Below, in pieces: positions 15,096-23,958 of a DNA stretch of 34,349 nt. The first letter of the stretch is position 1. Each line of letters begins with the position of its first letter. The DNA lies in NCBI GenBank assembly GCA_008501585.1, contig QQUN01000016.1, positions 1-34,349 of the forward strand. Direction: 5' to 3'. This stretch comes from Pseudomonadota bacterium. Lineage in GTDB: Bacteria > Pseudomonadota > Gammaproteobacteria > Burkholderiales > Rhodocyclaceae. A model generated the notes under the pieces. It made no database searches. It was not told the origin of the DNA and worked only from the letters and a program-made list of their open reading frames with translations. The position numbers and the translations under genes are program-made.

Positions 15096-16436
15096 TCAGG
15101 TGCCGGCGACAGTCATGCGGTTGATCAGCAGCGAACCGGTCTGCTTCGAGCCGCGACGATGGACGTCGCTGCCCACCGCTTCGATGCCCAGCAGCATCTC
15201 CTTGAGGTTGCCGGCGATGGTGATTTCCTCGACCGGATAGGCGATTTCGCCGTTCTCGACCCAGAACCCGGCGGCGCCGCGGGAGTAGTCGCCGGTGACG
15301 TAGTTCACGCCGTGGCCGAGCAGTTCGGTGACCACCAGGCCGCGGCCCATGCGCCGGAGCAGGGCGGCGAAGTCGTCGGTGCCGGGGGCGACCAGCAGGT
15401 TGTGGGCGCCGCCACCGTTGCCGGTGGTCTGCATGCCGAGCTTGCGGGCGGAGTAGACGCCGAGGAAATAGCCCTGCAGCACGCCATCGACAATGACCTC
15501 GCGGTCGCGGGTCTGCACGCCGTCGTCGTCGAAGGGGCCGGAGGCGAGTCCCTTCTTGATATAGGCGCGCTCGGCGATGTTGATGCAGGGGGAGAACACC
15601 GGCTTGCCGAGGCTGTCGAGCAGGAAGCTGGACTTGCGATACAAGGCGCCGCCGCTGGCCGCGTGCACGAAGCTGCCGATCAGGCCGGCGGCCAGCGGCG
15701 CTTCGAAAATGACCGGCACGTCGCAGGTCGACACCTGGCGGCCGTTGAGGCGCGCCACGGCGCGGTCGGCGGCGGTCCGGCCGATGTCGGCCGCGCCTTG
15801 CAGTTCGCTGGCGTCGCGGCAGCTGTCGTACCAGTAGTCGCGCTGCATGCCGTCGCCTTCGCCGGCGATCACCGAGCACGACACCGAATGCCGGGTCGAG
15901 GCGTAGCCGCCCATGAAGCCGAGGCTGTTGGCAGAGACGAAATGCGACTCCTGGCGCGAGACGCTGGCGCCTTCGGAGTTGCTGATGCGGGTGTCGCGGT
16001 CGAAGGCCGCCGCTTCGCAGTCGCGCGCCAGGTCGATGGCCTGTTCGACCGACAGGTCCCACGGGTGGTGGAGGTCGAGATCGGGGAAGTCGGTGGCGAG
16101 CAGTTCGTGGTCGGCCAGGCCGGCAAACTCGTCGGCCGCGGTGAAGCGGGCGATCGACAGTGCCGCATCGACGGTGGCGCGCAAGGCCTCGGGCTTGAAG
16201 TCGGAGGTGCTGGCGTAGCCGCGCTGCTGGCCGACATACACCGTCACGCCGACGCCCTTGTCGCGGTTGTACTCGATGGTGTCGATCTCGCTGCGGCGCA
16301 CCGCCACCGAGGCGCCGACGCCTTCGGATACATCGGTTTCGCAGGCGGTGGCGCCCTTGTCGCGGGCATATTTGAGAATGTCGCTGGCGATTTCGCGCAG
16401 CGCGTCCTGGGAGTAGCTGAAGCCGTTTGCGGACAT
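15096..16436 (-). CDS. pmbA: TldD/PmbA-family metalloprotease subunit PmbA
   Basis: A 446-residue protein of the PmbA/TldE family, close to the usual 450. PmbA pairs with TldD to form a heterodimeric protease that degrades unfolded peptides and matures some ribosomal peptides; the metal site is in TldD. Family stretches include KGVGVTVYVGQQRGYASTSD (about 70-90), SVIAGEGDGMQRDYWYDS, GKPVFSPCINI, TGNGGGAHNLLV, GHGVNYVTGDYSRGAAGFWVENG and the C-terminal DVHRRGSKQTGSLLI. The start at 16436 (MSANGFSYSQ) matches the family N-terminus but has a poor ribosome site. It is divergent from darP, as in many betaproteobacteria. No tldD is in the window. Confidence 0.93.
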   Translation of the reverse strand: MSANGFSYSQDALREIASDILKYARDKGATACETDVSEGVGASVAVRRSEIDTIEYNRDKGVGVTVYVGQQRGYASTSDFKPEALRATVDAALSIARFTAADEFAGLADHELLATDFPDLDLHHPWDLSVEQAIDLARDCEAAAFDRDTRISNSEGASVSRQESHFVSANSLGFMGGYASTRHSVSCSVIAGEGDGMQRDYWYDSCRDASELQGAADIGRTAADRAVARLNGRQVSTCDVPVIFEAPLAAGLIGSFVHAASGGALYRKSSFLLDSLGKPVFSPCINIAERAYIKKGLASGPFDDDGVQTRDREVIVDGVLQGYFLGVYSARKLGMQTTGNGGGAHNLLVAPGTDDFAALLRRMGRGLVVTELLGHGVNYVTGDYSRGAAGFWVENGEIAYPVEEITIAGNLKEMLLGIEAVGSDVHRRGSKQTGSLLINRMTVAGT

Positions 16437-16463
16437 GGGCGGTGAGGGCCGGTGCGGGAAAGC

Positions 16464-16469
16464 TATAAT
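16464..16469 (+). promoter_or_regulatory. -10 box upstream of darP
   Basis: A perfect TATAAT lies 31 bp before the darP start in the 63-bp gap shared with divergent pmbA. No good -35 box is seen at 16-18 bp. Confidence 0.4.
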
Positions 16470-16499
16470 CTTAACCGTTTCCGCCAACTGCCTACGTAT

Positions 16500-17024
16500 A
16501 TGACCGATCACGACCCGATCGACCTGGAAGACGAACTGCCCGAGGGGCCGAGCAAGACCCGCCGCAAGAAGGATTCGGACGACCTGCAGCGCCTCGGCGC
16601 CGAGCTGGTGGCCTTGTCGGCCGAGCGGCTCAAGAAGGTGCCATTGCCCGACACCCTGCGCGACGCGGTCCGCGATTGCCAGCGCTTCAAGATGGAGGCG
16701 CGTCGCCGCCAGTTGCAGTACATCGGCAAGCTGATGCGCAACATCGACCCCGAGCCGATCCAGGCGATGCTCGACGTGTTCAATGGCGTGTCGGCCGAGG
16801 AAATCGCCCGCCAGCACCGGATCGAGCGCCAGCGCGACCGGCTGCTGGAGGACGAGGGCATGCTTTTCGAGCTGGCCGAGCGCCACCCCGGTGCCGACCT
16901 GCAACGCCTGCGGGTGTTGCGCCGCAATGCCCTCAAAGAGCGCGAGGCGCAGAAACCGCCGCGGGCCTACCGCGAGCTGTTCCGCATCCTGCGCGAGATC
17001 GATGACGCCACGAACGACGAGTGA
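16500..17024 (+). CDS. darP: Ribosome-associated 50S assembly factor DarP (YjgA, DUF615)
   Basis: A 174-residue, highly charged, helical protein of the DUF615/YjgA family. It binds late 50S ribosomal precursors near the peptidyl-transferase centre. Family-typical text is SKTRRKKDSDDLQRLG at about 18-33, LSAERLKKVPLPDTL at about 40-54, and QRFKMEARRRQLQYIGKLMR at about 60-79, with a long helical C-terminus ending in AYRELFRILREI. The ATG at 16500 is preceded by a poor ribosome site. It sits 11 bp before mogA, so the two are probably co-transcribed. The pmbA-darP-mogA arrangement is common in beta- and gammaproteobacteria. Confidence 0.93.
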   Translation: MTDHDPIDLEDELPEGPSKTRRKKDSDDLQRLGAELVALSAERLKKVPLPDTLRDAVRDCQRFKMEARRRQLQYIGKLMRNIDPEPIQAMLDVFNGVSAEEIARQHRIERQRDRLLEDEGMLFELAERHPGADLQRLRVLRRNALKEREAQKPPRAYRELFRILREIDDATNDE

Positions 17025-17035
17025 GACCCCCTGAC

Positions 17036-17629
17036 ATGAGCACCGACACCCTCCGCATCGGACTGGTTTCCATCAGCGACCGCGCCTCCAGCGGCGGCTA
17101 CGAAGACAAGGGCGTGCCTGCGCTGCGCGAGTGGTTCGAGCGCGCCCTCAGTTCCCCCTGGGAGATGGAAACCCGCCTGATCCCCGACGACCAGCCGACC
17201 ATTGAACGCACCCTGATCGAGCTGTGCGATGTCGCCGGTTGCGACCTGGTGCTGACCACCGGCGGCACCGGTCCGGCGCTGCGCGATGTCACGCCCGAGG
17301 CCACGCTGGCGGTGGCGCACAAGGTGATGCCCGGCTTCGGCGAGCAGATGCGCCAGATCAGCCTCAAGTTCGTGCCCACCGCCATCCTCTCACGCCAGGT
17401 GGCGGTGATCCGGGGCAAGAGCCTGATCATCAACCTGCCGGGCCAGCCGAAGTCGATCAAGGAAACGCTCGAGGGCTTGAAGAACGCCGAGGGCGAATCG
17501 CTGGTCGATGGCATCTTTGCCGCCGTGCCCTACTGCATCGACCTGATCGGCGGCCCCTATGTCGAAACGCATGCCTCGGTAATCAAGGTGTTTCGCCCGA
17601 AATCGGCGATACGACCGCCTGCGGGGTGA
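17036..17629 (+). CDS. mogA: Molybdopterin adenylyltransferase MogA
   Basis: A 197-residue MoaB/Mog-fold protein. MogA adenylates molybdopterin with ATP before molybdate insertion, a late step of molybdenum cofactor synthesis. The phosphate-binding TTGGTG loop is at 74-79, followed by ALRDVTPEAT; GKSLIINLPGQPKSIKE is the second conserved segment. The length matches E. coli MogA (195). The ATG at 17036 lies 11 bp after the darP stop. Two molybdenum-cofactor-linked genes, a MOSC protein and msrP, are also in the window, which may be chance. Confidence 0.92.
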   Translation: MSTDTLRIGLVSISDRASSGGYEDKGVPALREWFERALSSPWEMETRLIPDDQPTIERTLIELCDVAGCDLVLTTGGTGPALRDVTPEATLAVAHKVMPGFGEQMRQISLKFVPTAILSRQVAVIRGKSLIINLPGQPKSIKETLEGLKNAEGESLVDGIFAAVPYCIDLIGGPYVETHASVIKVFRPKSAIRPPAG

Positions 17630-17677
17630 TGTCGCCCGATCGTCCAGTACCCTGAGGGCGCAAATCGCTGGGATTGT

Positions 17678-17691
17678 TACCCCAAAGGGTA
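17678..17691. repeat. Small inverted repeat upstream of the diguanylate cyclase gene
   Basis: TACCC (17678-17682) and GGGTA (17687-17691) flank CAAA, 57 bp before the diguanylate cyclase start. A TATAGAT sequence overlaps its right arm. It may be an operator over the promoter. The rest of the 118-bp gap shows nothing clear. Confidence 0.3.
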
Positions 17692-17747
17692 TAGATTTTC
17701 GCAATTCTGCCGTTAGGGGTAGAACCGGATGTGACGGACTGGCGCGA

Positions 17748-19661
17748 ATGAGCTTCTTCCACCACTTGCTGATCGGGTTGCGGGCCGCGGTGTGCGCGGG
17801 CTTGCTGCTGATGGCGTGCACGGTGCGGGGCGAGGGCGCCGGGCCCGATTTCCAGACGATGTTCGATGCGCACGGCGCGGTCATGCTGCTGATCGACCCG
17901 GTCAGCGGGCGGATCGTCGACGCCAATCCGGCCGCCGCGGCTTTCTATGGCCATTCGCGCGATGCGCTGCGGGCGATGAATATCGAGCAGATCAACACCT
18001 TCACGCCCGAGCAGGTGACCGAGGAGCGGCAGCTGGCCGCGAGGTCGGGGCGCAACTACTTCATCTTCCGCCATCGCCTGGCCAATGACAGCCTGCGGAC
18101 CGTCGAGGTGCATTCCCAACCGTTTGCGTTTGGCGAGCAGACCCTGCTGCTGTCCATCATCCACGACATCACGCCGGGGCGGCTCAGCAACCAGGGCTTG
18201 TGGCACTACCAGAGCATGCTCGAAGAGCTGGTCTCCGAAAAGATGGCCGAGATCGATGCATCGCGCTACCGTGAAGAGCTCCTCTTCGTCACCGGCCTGA
18301 TCATCCAGACCGGCGTCATCGTGCTGCTGGTGAACAACATTCGCCGGCGCAAGCGCCTGCAGCGCGAGCGCAGCGCGATGGCGCGGATCATGGCCGATGA
18401 GCGCCAACGCTTGATCGACATCCTGTGGGGCACGGGGGCCGGTACCTGGGAGTGGCATCTGCCCACGGGGGCGGTCCGGGTCAACAGCCAGTGGGCCGGC
18501 ATGGTCGGGCGGACGCCCGAGGAACTCGCCGGGCTCACCGAGCACGGGCTGCGCGAGTTCGTTCATCCGGATGACCTGGCGCGCTTTCTCTCGGCACGGC
18601 AACAACATGTCGATGGCGAAAGCCCCGCCTATGAATGCGAAATGCGGGTCCGTTCAGGGCGAGACGGCTGGATCTGGGTGATGGACCGCGGACGGGTGGT
18701 GACCCGGGGCGACGACGGCACGCCCTTGAGCATGGCCGGGACCTGGCTCGAAATCACCGGCAAGAAACAATACGAGGACAAGCTGCGCCTGGCCGCCAGC
18801 GTGTTCACCCATGCGCGCGAGGCGATCATGATCACCGCGCTCGACGGCAAGATCGTGGAGGTCAATGACGCGTTCTGCCGCATTACCGGCTTTGACCGCG
18901 ACGATGTGCTCGGGCGCACGCCGGCGGTGCTCAGCTCGGGGCGGCACGACGCGTCCTTCTATGCCGCGATGTGGCGCGCCTTGCGGGAATCCGGCCACTG
19001 GCAGGGCGAGGTCTGGAACCGGCGCAAGGACGGCGCGCTGTTTGCCGAGATGCTGACCATCAGCGCGGTGGGTGACGAGCACGGTCGGGCGCCGTATTAC
19101 GTGGCCTTGTTTTCCGACATCACCGCGCAGAAGCTGCATGAAAGCGAGCTGGAGCGCTATGCGCACTACGACGGCCTGACCGGCCTGCCCAACCGGCTGC
19201 TGATGATGGATCGACTGCGCCAGGCCATGGCGGTGGCCGAGCGCCGCGGCAGCCGGCTGGCGGTGGCGTATCTTGATCTGGACGGCTTCAAGGCCGTCAA
19301 TGACACCCATGGGCATGCCGCGGGCGACGAGGTGCTCAGCACCCTGGCCGAACGCTTCCGGCAGGCGGTGCGCGAGGGCGACACCATTGCCCGCCTCGGT
19401 GGCGATGAATTCGTCGCTGTGCTGGTCGACCCGGGCAGCAGCGAGATGGTGCAGTCGGTGCTGCAGCGCCTGCTCGACGCGGCGGCGCGGCCCGTGGTGT
19501 GGAACGGGCATCCCCTCGAGGTGTCGGCCAGCATCGGTGTGGCGTACTACCCGCAGGGCGGTGAGCCCGACGCCGAAGCCCTCGTCCAGCAGGCCGACGA
19601 CGCCATGTACCTGGCCAAGCAGTCGGGCAAGAACCGCTTCTATCTGGCCGACCCGGCCTGA
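17748..19661 (+). CDS. Membrane diguanylate cyclase with one periplasmic and two cytoplasmic PAS domains
   Basis: A 637-residue sensor that makes cyclic di-GMP from two GTP. In order: an N-terminal signal anchor (about 7-25), a first PAS domain (about 38-142) predicted to be periplasmic, a helical stalk, a transmembrane helix (about 179-197) followed by RRRKR, a PAS_3-type domain (about 224-338; EFVHPDD), a third PAS (about 346-460; GKIVEVNDAFCRITGF) and the GGDEF domain (470-635). The active-site GGDEF is at 551-555 and is intact. The RxxD inhibitory I-site (REGD, 542-545) is present, so product feedback is expected. No EAL domain is present. The gene converges on msrQ with only 7 bp between stops. 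The signal sensed is unknown. Confidence 0.92.
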   Translation: MSFFHHLLIGLRAAVCAGLLLMACTVRGEGAGPDFQTMFDAHGAVMLLIDPVSGRIVDANPAAAAFYGHSRDALRAMNIEQINTFTPEQVTEERQLAARSGRNYFIFRHRLANDSLRTVEVHSQPFAFGEQTLLLSIIHDITPGRLSNQGLWHYQSMLEELVSEKMAEIDASRYREELLFVTGLIIQTGVIVLLVNNIRRRKRLQRERSAMARIMADERQRLIDILWGTGAGTWEWHLPTGAVRVNSQWAGMVGRTPEELAGLTEHGLREFVHPDDLARFLSARQQHVDGESPAYECEMRVRSGRDGWIWVMDRGRVVTRGDDGTPLSMAGTWLEITGKKQYEDKLRLAASVFTHAREAIMITALDGKIVEVNDAFCRITGFDRDDVLGRTPAVLSSGRHDASFYAAMWRALRESGHWQGEVWNRRKDGALFAEMLTISAVGDEHGRAPYYVALFSDITAQKLHESELERYAHYDGLTGLPNRLLMMDRLRQAMAVAERRGSRLAVAYLDLDGFKAVNDTHGHAAGDEVLSTLAERFRQAVREGDTIARLGGDEFVAVLVDPGSSEMVQSVLQRLLDAAARPVVWNGHPLEVSASIGVAYYPQGGEPDAEALVQQADDAMYLAKQSGKNRFYLADPA

Positions 19662-19668
19662 GCGCGCG

Positions 19669-20370
19669 TTACCGCGGCAGGATCGGGATGATGCGTCCCT
19701 GGCCCTTGGCCTGGGGCGGTGGCGCACTGCGCTGGCGCTGGCGTTCCTGCTCGCGCCACCAGGCCCGCAGGCCGAGCAGCACGGCCAGGATCAGCGCGTA
19801 GATCAGCGGCGCGAACACATCCGCCTTGACCAGCCACCAGTAGTGCACCACGCCGAGAATGGCGATGCCATAGACCGAGCGGTGCAGCGCCTGCCAGCGC
19901 CGCCCGCCCAGGCGGCGGACCATGGCGTTGGTGCTGGTCACGGCCAGCGGTACCAGCAGCACGAAGGCGGCAAAGCCGACGGTGATGTATGGCCGCTTGA
20001 GTACGTCGAGCACCACCGCGCGCCAGTCGAAGAACTGGTCGAGCACGATGTAGGTGCCAAAGTGCAGCACGGCATAAAAGAAAGCAAACAGCCCGAGCAT
20101 CCGCCGCAGCCGGATCAGCCAGTGCCAGCCGGTGAGCTTGCGCAAGGGGGTGACGGCCAGCGTGATCAGCAAGAAGCGCAGCGTCCAGTCACCCGTGGCG
20201 TGGGTGATGGCCTCGATCGGGTTGGCGCCGAGCGCGTCCTGGAAAAACGCCAGGACCAGCCTGCCGGCCGGAACCAGGGCGACGACAAACAGCAGCACTT
20301 TCAGCGCGCTGACCTGGCGGGTCGAGAGCGCTTTGATCGAAGGCGAACGAGGGGCTGTGGTAGCAGTCAT
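19669..20370 (-). CDS. msrQ: Haem-containing membrane subunit MsrQ of the periplasmic methionine sulfoxide reductase
   Basis: A 233-residue protein with about six transmembrane helices of the ferric reductase-like family. MsrQ (YedZ) anchors MsrP to the inner membrane and feeds it electrons through haem b. The conserved histidines are visible at His103 (VLHFGTY), His163 (ALHRSVYGI) and His176 (VVHYWWLVK), which correspond to the E. coli haem ligands. The C-terminus is basic and Gln/Pro-rich. The gene starts 9 bp after msrP, the usual order. It ends tail-to-tail with the diguanylate cyclase gene, with no terminator between them. Confidence 0.93.
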   Translation of the reverse strand: MTATTAPRSPSIKALSTRQVSALKVLLFVVALVPAGRLVLAFFQDALGANPIEAITHATGDWTLRFLLITLAVTPLRKLTGWHWLIRLRRMLGLFAFFYAVLHFGTYIVLDQFFDWRAVVLDVLKRPYITVGFAAFVLLVPLAVTSTNAMVRRLGGRRWQALHRSVYGIAILGVVHYWWLVKADVFAPLIYALILAVLLGLRAWWREQERQRQRSAPPPQAKGQGRIIPILPR

Positions 20371-20379
20371 GAGTCGTGG

Positions 20380-21318
20380 TCAGTAGTGCTTGCGCAAGTC
20401 CATGCCAGCATAGAGCGAGGCGACCTGCTCGGCATAGCCGTTGAAGGGCAGGGTCTTGCGCTTGAGGAAGTCGCCGATGCGGCGCTCCTTGGCCTGGCTC
20501 CAGCGCGGGTGGTCGACATCCGGATTCACGTTGGAATAGAAACCATACTCCGATGGCCCGGCATCGTTCCAGGAGGTGTTGGGTTGCTTGTCGGTGAGGC
20601 GGAGGGTGACGATCGACTTGGCGCTCTTGAAACCGTACTTCCAGGGCACCACCAGGCGCACCGGGGCGCCGTTCTGGTTGGGCAGCACCTCGCCGTACAG
20701 GCCGACCGCCATCAGGGTCAGCGGGTGCATGGCCTCGTCCAGGCGCAAGCCTTCGCGATACGGCCAGTCGAGCACCGGGCGGGTGCTCATCACCTTGGGA
20801 TCGTAGTGCGACACGAATTCGACATACTTCGCGCTGCCCAGCGGCTCCACCGCCTTGAGCAGCGCCGCCAGCGGAAAGCCCACCCAGGGCACCACCATCG
20901 ACCACGCCTCGACACAGCGCAGGCGATAGATGCGCTCCTCGAGCGGCGCGAGCTTGTAGAGCTGGTCAAGGTCGAAGGTCCGCGGCTTGCCCACCAGGCC
21001 TTCGACCTTGATCGTCCATGGCTCGGTCTTCATGCGCGAGGCGTACTGCACCGGGTCGCCCTTGTCGGTGCCGAATTCGTAGAAATTGTTGTAGCTGACG
21101 ATGTCCTTGCGCGGGGTGAGCGGCTCGCTGGCGCTGAACGGGCTCTTGACCAGCGGCCCGAGATCGCGCGCCTGGGCGGCGAGCAGCTCGGCCGGGCCGC
21201 CCAGCGCAAGGGCTGCGGCGCTGGCGCCGGTAAGGCGCAGAAAGCGGCGGCGGTCGGCGTACAGCGCGGGCGGGGTGATCTCCGAGGGGCGGATGTCGGC
21301 GGCGGGTTTGATCAGCAT
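20380..21318 (-). CDS. msrP: Periplasmic protein-methionine-sulfoxide reductase catalytic subunit MsrP
   Basis: A 312-residue molybdopterin enzyme that repairs oxidised methionine in periplasmic proteins. A twin-arginine signal (RRRFLRLTG, from residue 23) precedes the sulfite-oxidase-fold domain. Cys135 in [15 protein letters not shown] is the molybdenum ligand. [19 protein letters not shown] and the C-terminal [16 protein letters not shown] are typical of YedY. The ATG at 21318 has AAAGAG upstream. It is 86 bp downstream of the anti-sigma gene on the same strand and 9 bp before msrQ, so one stress operon (sigma, anti-sigma, msrP, msrQ) is likely. Hypochlorite-type stress control is known for msrP operons in other bacteria. 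Confidence 0.94.
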   Translation of the reverse strand: MLIKPAADIRPSEITPPALYADRRRFLRLTGASAAALALGGPAELLAAQARDLGPLVKSPFSASEPLTPRKDIVSYNNFYEFGTDKGDPVQYASRMKTEPWTIKVEGLVGKPRTFDLDQLYKLAPLEERIYRLRCVEAWSMVVPWVGFPLAALLKAVEPLGSAKYVEFVSHYDPKVMSTRPVLDWPYREGLRLDEAMHPLTLMAVGLYGEVLPNQNGAPVRLVVPWKYGFKSAKSIVTLRLTDKQPNTSWNDAGPSEYGFYSNVNPDVDHPRWSQAKERRIGDFLKRKTLPFNGYAEQVASLYAGMDLRKHY

Positions 21319-21404
21319 GGCGAACTCTTTGTTGGGCGTGACAGGGCATCAGACCGGCCGGGGGCGGAGATGCTTACAGTCAGATGCGAAATGCGTCGCG
21401 AGGT

Positions 21405-22169
21405 TCAGGGGTTGAGGGCGCGATACACCGCAGTGGCCACCGTCAGCAGGCGCTCGCGCGGCACGGTGCCAGAGAGCGCATAGCCGTAGCCGGCATCCAC
21501 CCAGTAGAACACATTGACCCCGCCGTGCTCGGCAAAGCGGAAGGCCGTGGCGCCATCGGTGGCGTCGGCGCCCACGAACAGCGTCAGCCGTTCGCCGTTG
21601 GCCGCTTCATACATCAGCAGCGCACCGGGGCCGGACTGTGCCGACAGCAGCCGACCGCCGACCAGCTGGTAGCCCAGCGGCTCGAGCGCCGGCGCCTCCA
21701 GCGGGTGGCCGAGGCGCTTGGACAGCCAGCCCAGCAGGTGCTCGCGCTGGTCGGCACCGACCTCCACCGGGTGGCGCACTTCCGGGGCATACACCGCATG
21801 CGCGATGGCGGCCTCGCGTGCCAGCGGCAGGGCGGCGAGCACCGGGGGGGCGGCCGTGTTGCGCCCGGCCACGAAGCCGGCAATCGCACCGATGCACAGC
21901 CAGCCGATGGCGGCGGCCATGCCCCAGCGCGCCCATGGCGAGGCGGGTCGGCCGCGGGCGGCTGCGAGCAGGTGTGCGGGCAGCGGGCTGTCGAGGACCG
22001 GGTCGTAATGCCGGTGCAGCGCCTCACTTTGCGCCTGCCACTGCGCCACCTGCGCTGCGGCCTCGGGATTCGCCGCGAGCCAGCGTGCCACCTCGGCGCG
22101 TTCGGGGGCGTCGAGCTGGTCGTCGGCAAAGGCATGGAGCAGGGCGTCGTCGGGGCGTTTCATCATCAT
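21405..22169 (-). CDS. Membrane anti-sigma factor
   Basis: A 254-residue protein with a short cytoplasmic N-terminal domain (DALLHAFADDQLDAPERAEV, about 8-27), one transmembrane helix (about 82-101) and a periplasmic domain (about 105-254) rich in Gly and Ala. The N-terminal domain resembles the anti-sigma fold, but the HxxxCxxC zinc motif is missing, so it is a non-zinc type. The periplasmic domain looks conserved in anti-sigma factors of this type (VEVGADQREHLLGWLSKRLG, YQLVGGRLL) but has no clear sensor motif. Its ATG overlaps the sigma gene stop (ATGA), so the two are translationally coupled. It is expected to hold the sigma factor inactive until an envelope signal arrives. Confidence 0.85.
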   Translation of the reverse strand: MMMKRPDDALLHAFADDQLDAPERAEVARWLAANPEAAAQVAQWQAQSEALHRHYDPVLDSPLPAHLLAAARGRPASPWARWGMAAAIGWLCIGAIAGFVAGRNTAAPPVLAALPLAREAAIAHAVYAPEVRHPVEVGADQREHLLGWLSKRLGHPLEAPALEPLGYQLVGGRLLSAQSGPGALLMYEAANGERLTLFVGADATDGATAFRFAEHGGVNVFYWVDAGYGYALSGTVPRERLLTVATAVYRALNP

Positions 22170-22666
22170 TTCACCCGTGTCAGGGCCGGACGGGGCGGGG
22201 CGCCGTCGAGTTGCACCTTGAGGGCGGCGCGGGCGCGCGACAGGCGCGACATGACGGTACCGATCGGCACCTCCAGCACGCTGGCGATCTCCTCGTAACG
22301 CAGGTTTTCGAGGCCGACCAGCAGCAGGATCTCGCGGTGGTCGGCCGACAGCGCCTGCATGGCGCGGTCCAGATCGCGCAGGCCCAGCCGGTCGCCGTTG
22401 GCATCGCGACTGGCCAGCTCGACCGACTCGGCCTCGCTGGCGCCGCGCAGCGCGTCGTTGCGACGCACCTGGTTGACGAAGACGTTGTGCATCAGCGTGA
22501 GCAGCCAGGCGCGCAGGTTGCCGCCCCGCCAGTGGGCGGCCTTGCGCAGCGCGCGTTCAAGGGTGTCCTGCACCAGGTCGTCGGCACGCATGGTGTCGCC
22601 CAGCAGGGCGCGGCCATAGCGGCGCAGGCGGGGCAGTTCGGCGACGAGGGCGTCGGGGTCGATCAT
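22166..22666 (-). CDS. ECF-type RNA polymerase sigma factor
   Basis: A 166-residue extracytoplasmic-function sigma factor with two domains. Sigma region 2 covers about 12-70 (RYGRALLGDTMRADDLVQDT, AWLLTLMHNVFVNQVRR). Region 4 covers about 105-155 (ALSADHREILLLVGLENLRY, EEIASVLEVPIGTVMSRLSR). The ATG at 22666 (MIDPDALVAEL) is the first sensible start; the ribosome site is poor and the frame extends further upstream without homology. A GGGAATAAT sequence lies about 50-60 bp upstream on the minus strand and may be part of an autoregulated promoter. It forms an apparent operon with its anti-sigma factor and msrPQ. The regulon beyond that cannot be seen. Confidence 0.9.
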   Translation of the reverse strand: MIDPDALVAELPRLRRYGRALLGDTMRADDLVQDTLERALRKAAHWRGGNLRAWLLTLMHNVFVNQVRRNDALRGASEAESVELASRDANGDRLGLRDLDRAMQALSADHREILLLVGLENLRYEEIASVLEVPIGTVMSRLSRARAALKVQLDGAPPRPALTRVK

Positions 22667-22856
22667 CGGGGGTGGAGCGCGCGTCGGGGTTGTGTGGCGG
22701 TGAACAGGGGCGGGCGATGGATTATTCCCTCGCCCCGGCACGGCGTGGCAATCGCGTAGCGACATGTTGCCAACCGCGCCGCATTGCAGCAATCAAGCGG
22801 CGATTGGGCTACACTCAGGGGCTGAATTTCAATTGCAAAGCCATACGGAAGCCATC

Positions 22857-23936
22857 ATGCCTGCGTCAATCCTGCTTCATATCGACGATGTCCGCATCAA
22901 GGAAATCAAGGAACTGGTCCCCCCTTCCCATGTTCTGCGTGAATTTCCGGCCACCGAGCGGGCCGCGGCCACATCCTATGAAGCGCGCCAGGCCCTGCAT
23001 CGCATCCTCTACGGCGCCGACGACCGCCTGCTGGTGATCATCGGCCCCTGTTCCATCCACGACTACGAAGCCGCGATGGAATACGCCCGCCTGCTCAAGG
23101 AAGAGGCCGACCGCCTCAAGGACGACCTGCTCATCGTTATGCGTGTGTACTTCGAAAAGCCGCGCACCACCGTGGGCTGGAAAGGGCTGATCAACGACCC
23201 CTACCTCGACAACAGCTTCAAGATTAACGAAGGCGTGCGCCTGGCGCGCAAGCTGCTGTGGGACATCAACGAGCTCGGCCTGCCCTGCGGCACCGAATTC
23301 CTCGACATGATCACCCCGCAGTACATCGGCGACCTCATCAGCTGGGGCGCCATCGGCGCGCGCACCACCGAGAGCCAGGTGCACCGCGAGCTGGCCTCGG
23401 GGCTGTCCTGCCCGGTGGGCTTCAAGAACGGCACCGACGGCAATATCCGGATCGCCGTGGATGCCATCAAGGCCGCGCAGTCGCCGCACCATTTCCTGTC
23501 GGTGACCAAGGCCGGGCACTCGGCCATCGTGTCCACCCGCGGCAACGAGGACTGCCACGTCATCCTGCGCGGCGGCAAGAACACCAACTACGACGCGGCC
23601 AGCGTCGATGCCGCCTGCAAGGAGCTGGCCGCCAGCTCGGTGCCGGCGCGGGTGATGATCGATTTCTCCCACGCCAACAGCCGCAAGCAGCACCAGCTGC
23701 AGATCGAGGTGGCCGAAGACGTGGCTGGCCAGATGGCCTCCGGTGATGACCGCATCATCGGCGTGATGATCGAATCCCACCTCAAGGAAGGCCGGCAGGA
23801 CCTCAAGCCCGGCTGCGAACTGGAATACGGCAAGAGCATCACCGACGCCTGCATCGGCTGGGACGACAGCGTGCGCGTGCTCGACACGCTGGCCGAGGCG
23901 GTGCGCAACCGCCGCGTGCAGCGCGCCAGCGCCTGA
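22857..23936 (+). CDS. aroG: Class I 3-deoxy-7-phosphoheptulonate (DAHP) synthase
   Basis: A 359-residue enzyme of the AroFGH family that joins phosphoenolpyruvate and erythrose 4-phosphate, the first step of the shikimate pathway. Motifs are VIIGPCSIHDYEAA, MRVYFEKPRTTVGWKGLIND (PEP and metal binding), GARTTESQVHRELASGL, KNGTDG and MIDFSHANS. The sequence HVILRGGKNTNYD is the phosphate-binding loop. The length matches the allosteric aroG/F/H isozymes, but which amino acid inhibits it cannot be told. The ATG at 22857 has GGAAG upstream; an earlier ATG at 22764 adds a non-conserved leader. It is a single-gene unit with its own terminator. Confidence 0.94.
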   Translation: MPASILLHIDDVRIKEIKELVPPSHVLREFPATERAAATSYEARQALHRILYGADDRLLVIIGPCSIHDYEAAMEYARLLKEEADRLKDDLLIVMRVYFEKPRTTVGWKGLINDPYLDNSFKINEGVRLARKLLWDINELGLPCGTEFLDMITPQYIGDLISWGAIGARTTESQVHRELASGLSCPVGFKNGTDGNIRIAVDAIKAAQSPHHFLSVTKAGHSAIVSTRGNEDCHVILRGGKNTNYDAASVDAACKELAASSVPARVMIDFSHANSRKQHQLQIEVAEDVAGQMASGDDRIIGVMIESHLKEGRQDLKPGCELEYGKSITDACIGWDDSVRVLDTLAEAVRNRRVQRASA

Positions 23937-23958
23937 GCGGCGTCGTCGCCTGCCACTG

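Noticed and set aside
17748-17830. Lipobox-like LMAC at the N-terminus of the diguanylate cyclase
   Set aside because: The protein has a second transmembrane helix and large cytoplasmic domains, so lipid anchoring is not needed. The site does not follow the consensus well.
22784-22815. Possible aroG promoter (TTGCAG, TACACT)
   Set aside because: The spacing of 20 bp is too long for a confident sigma-70 promoter.
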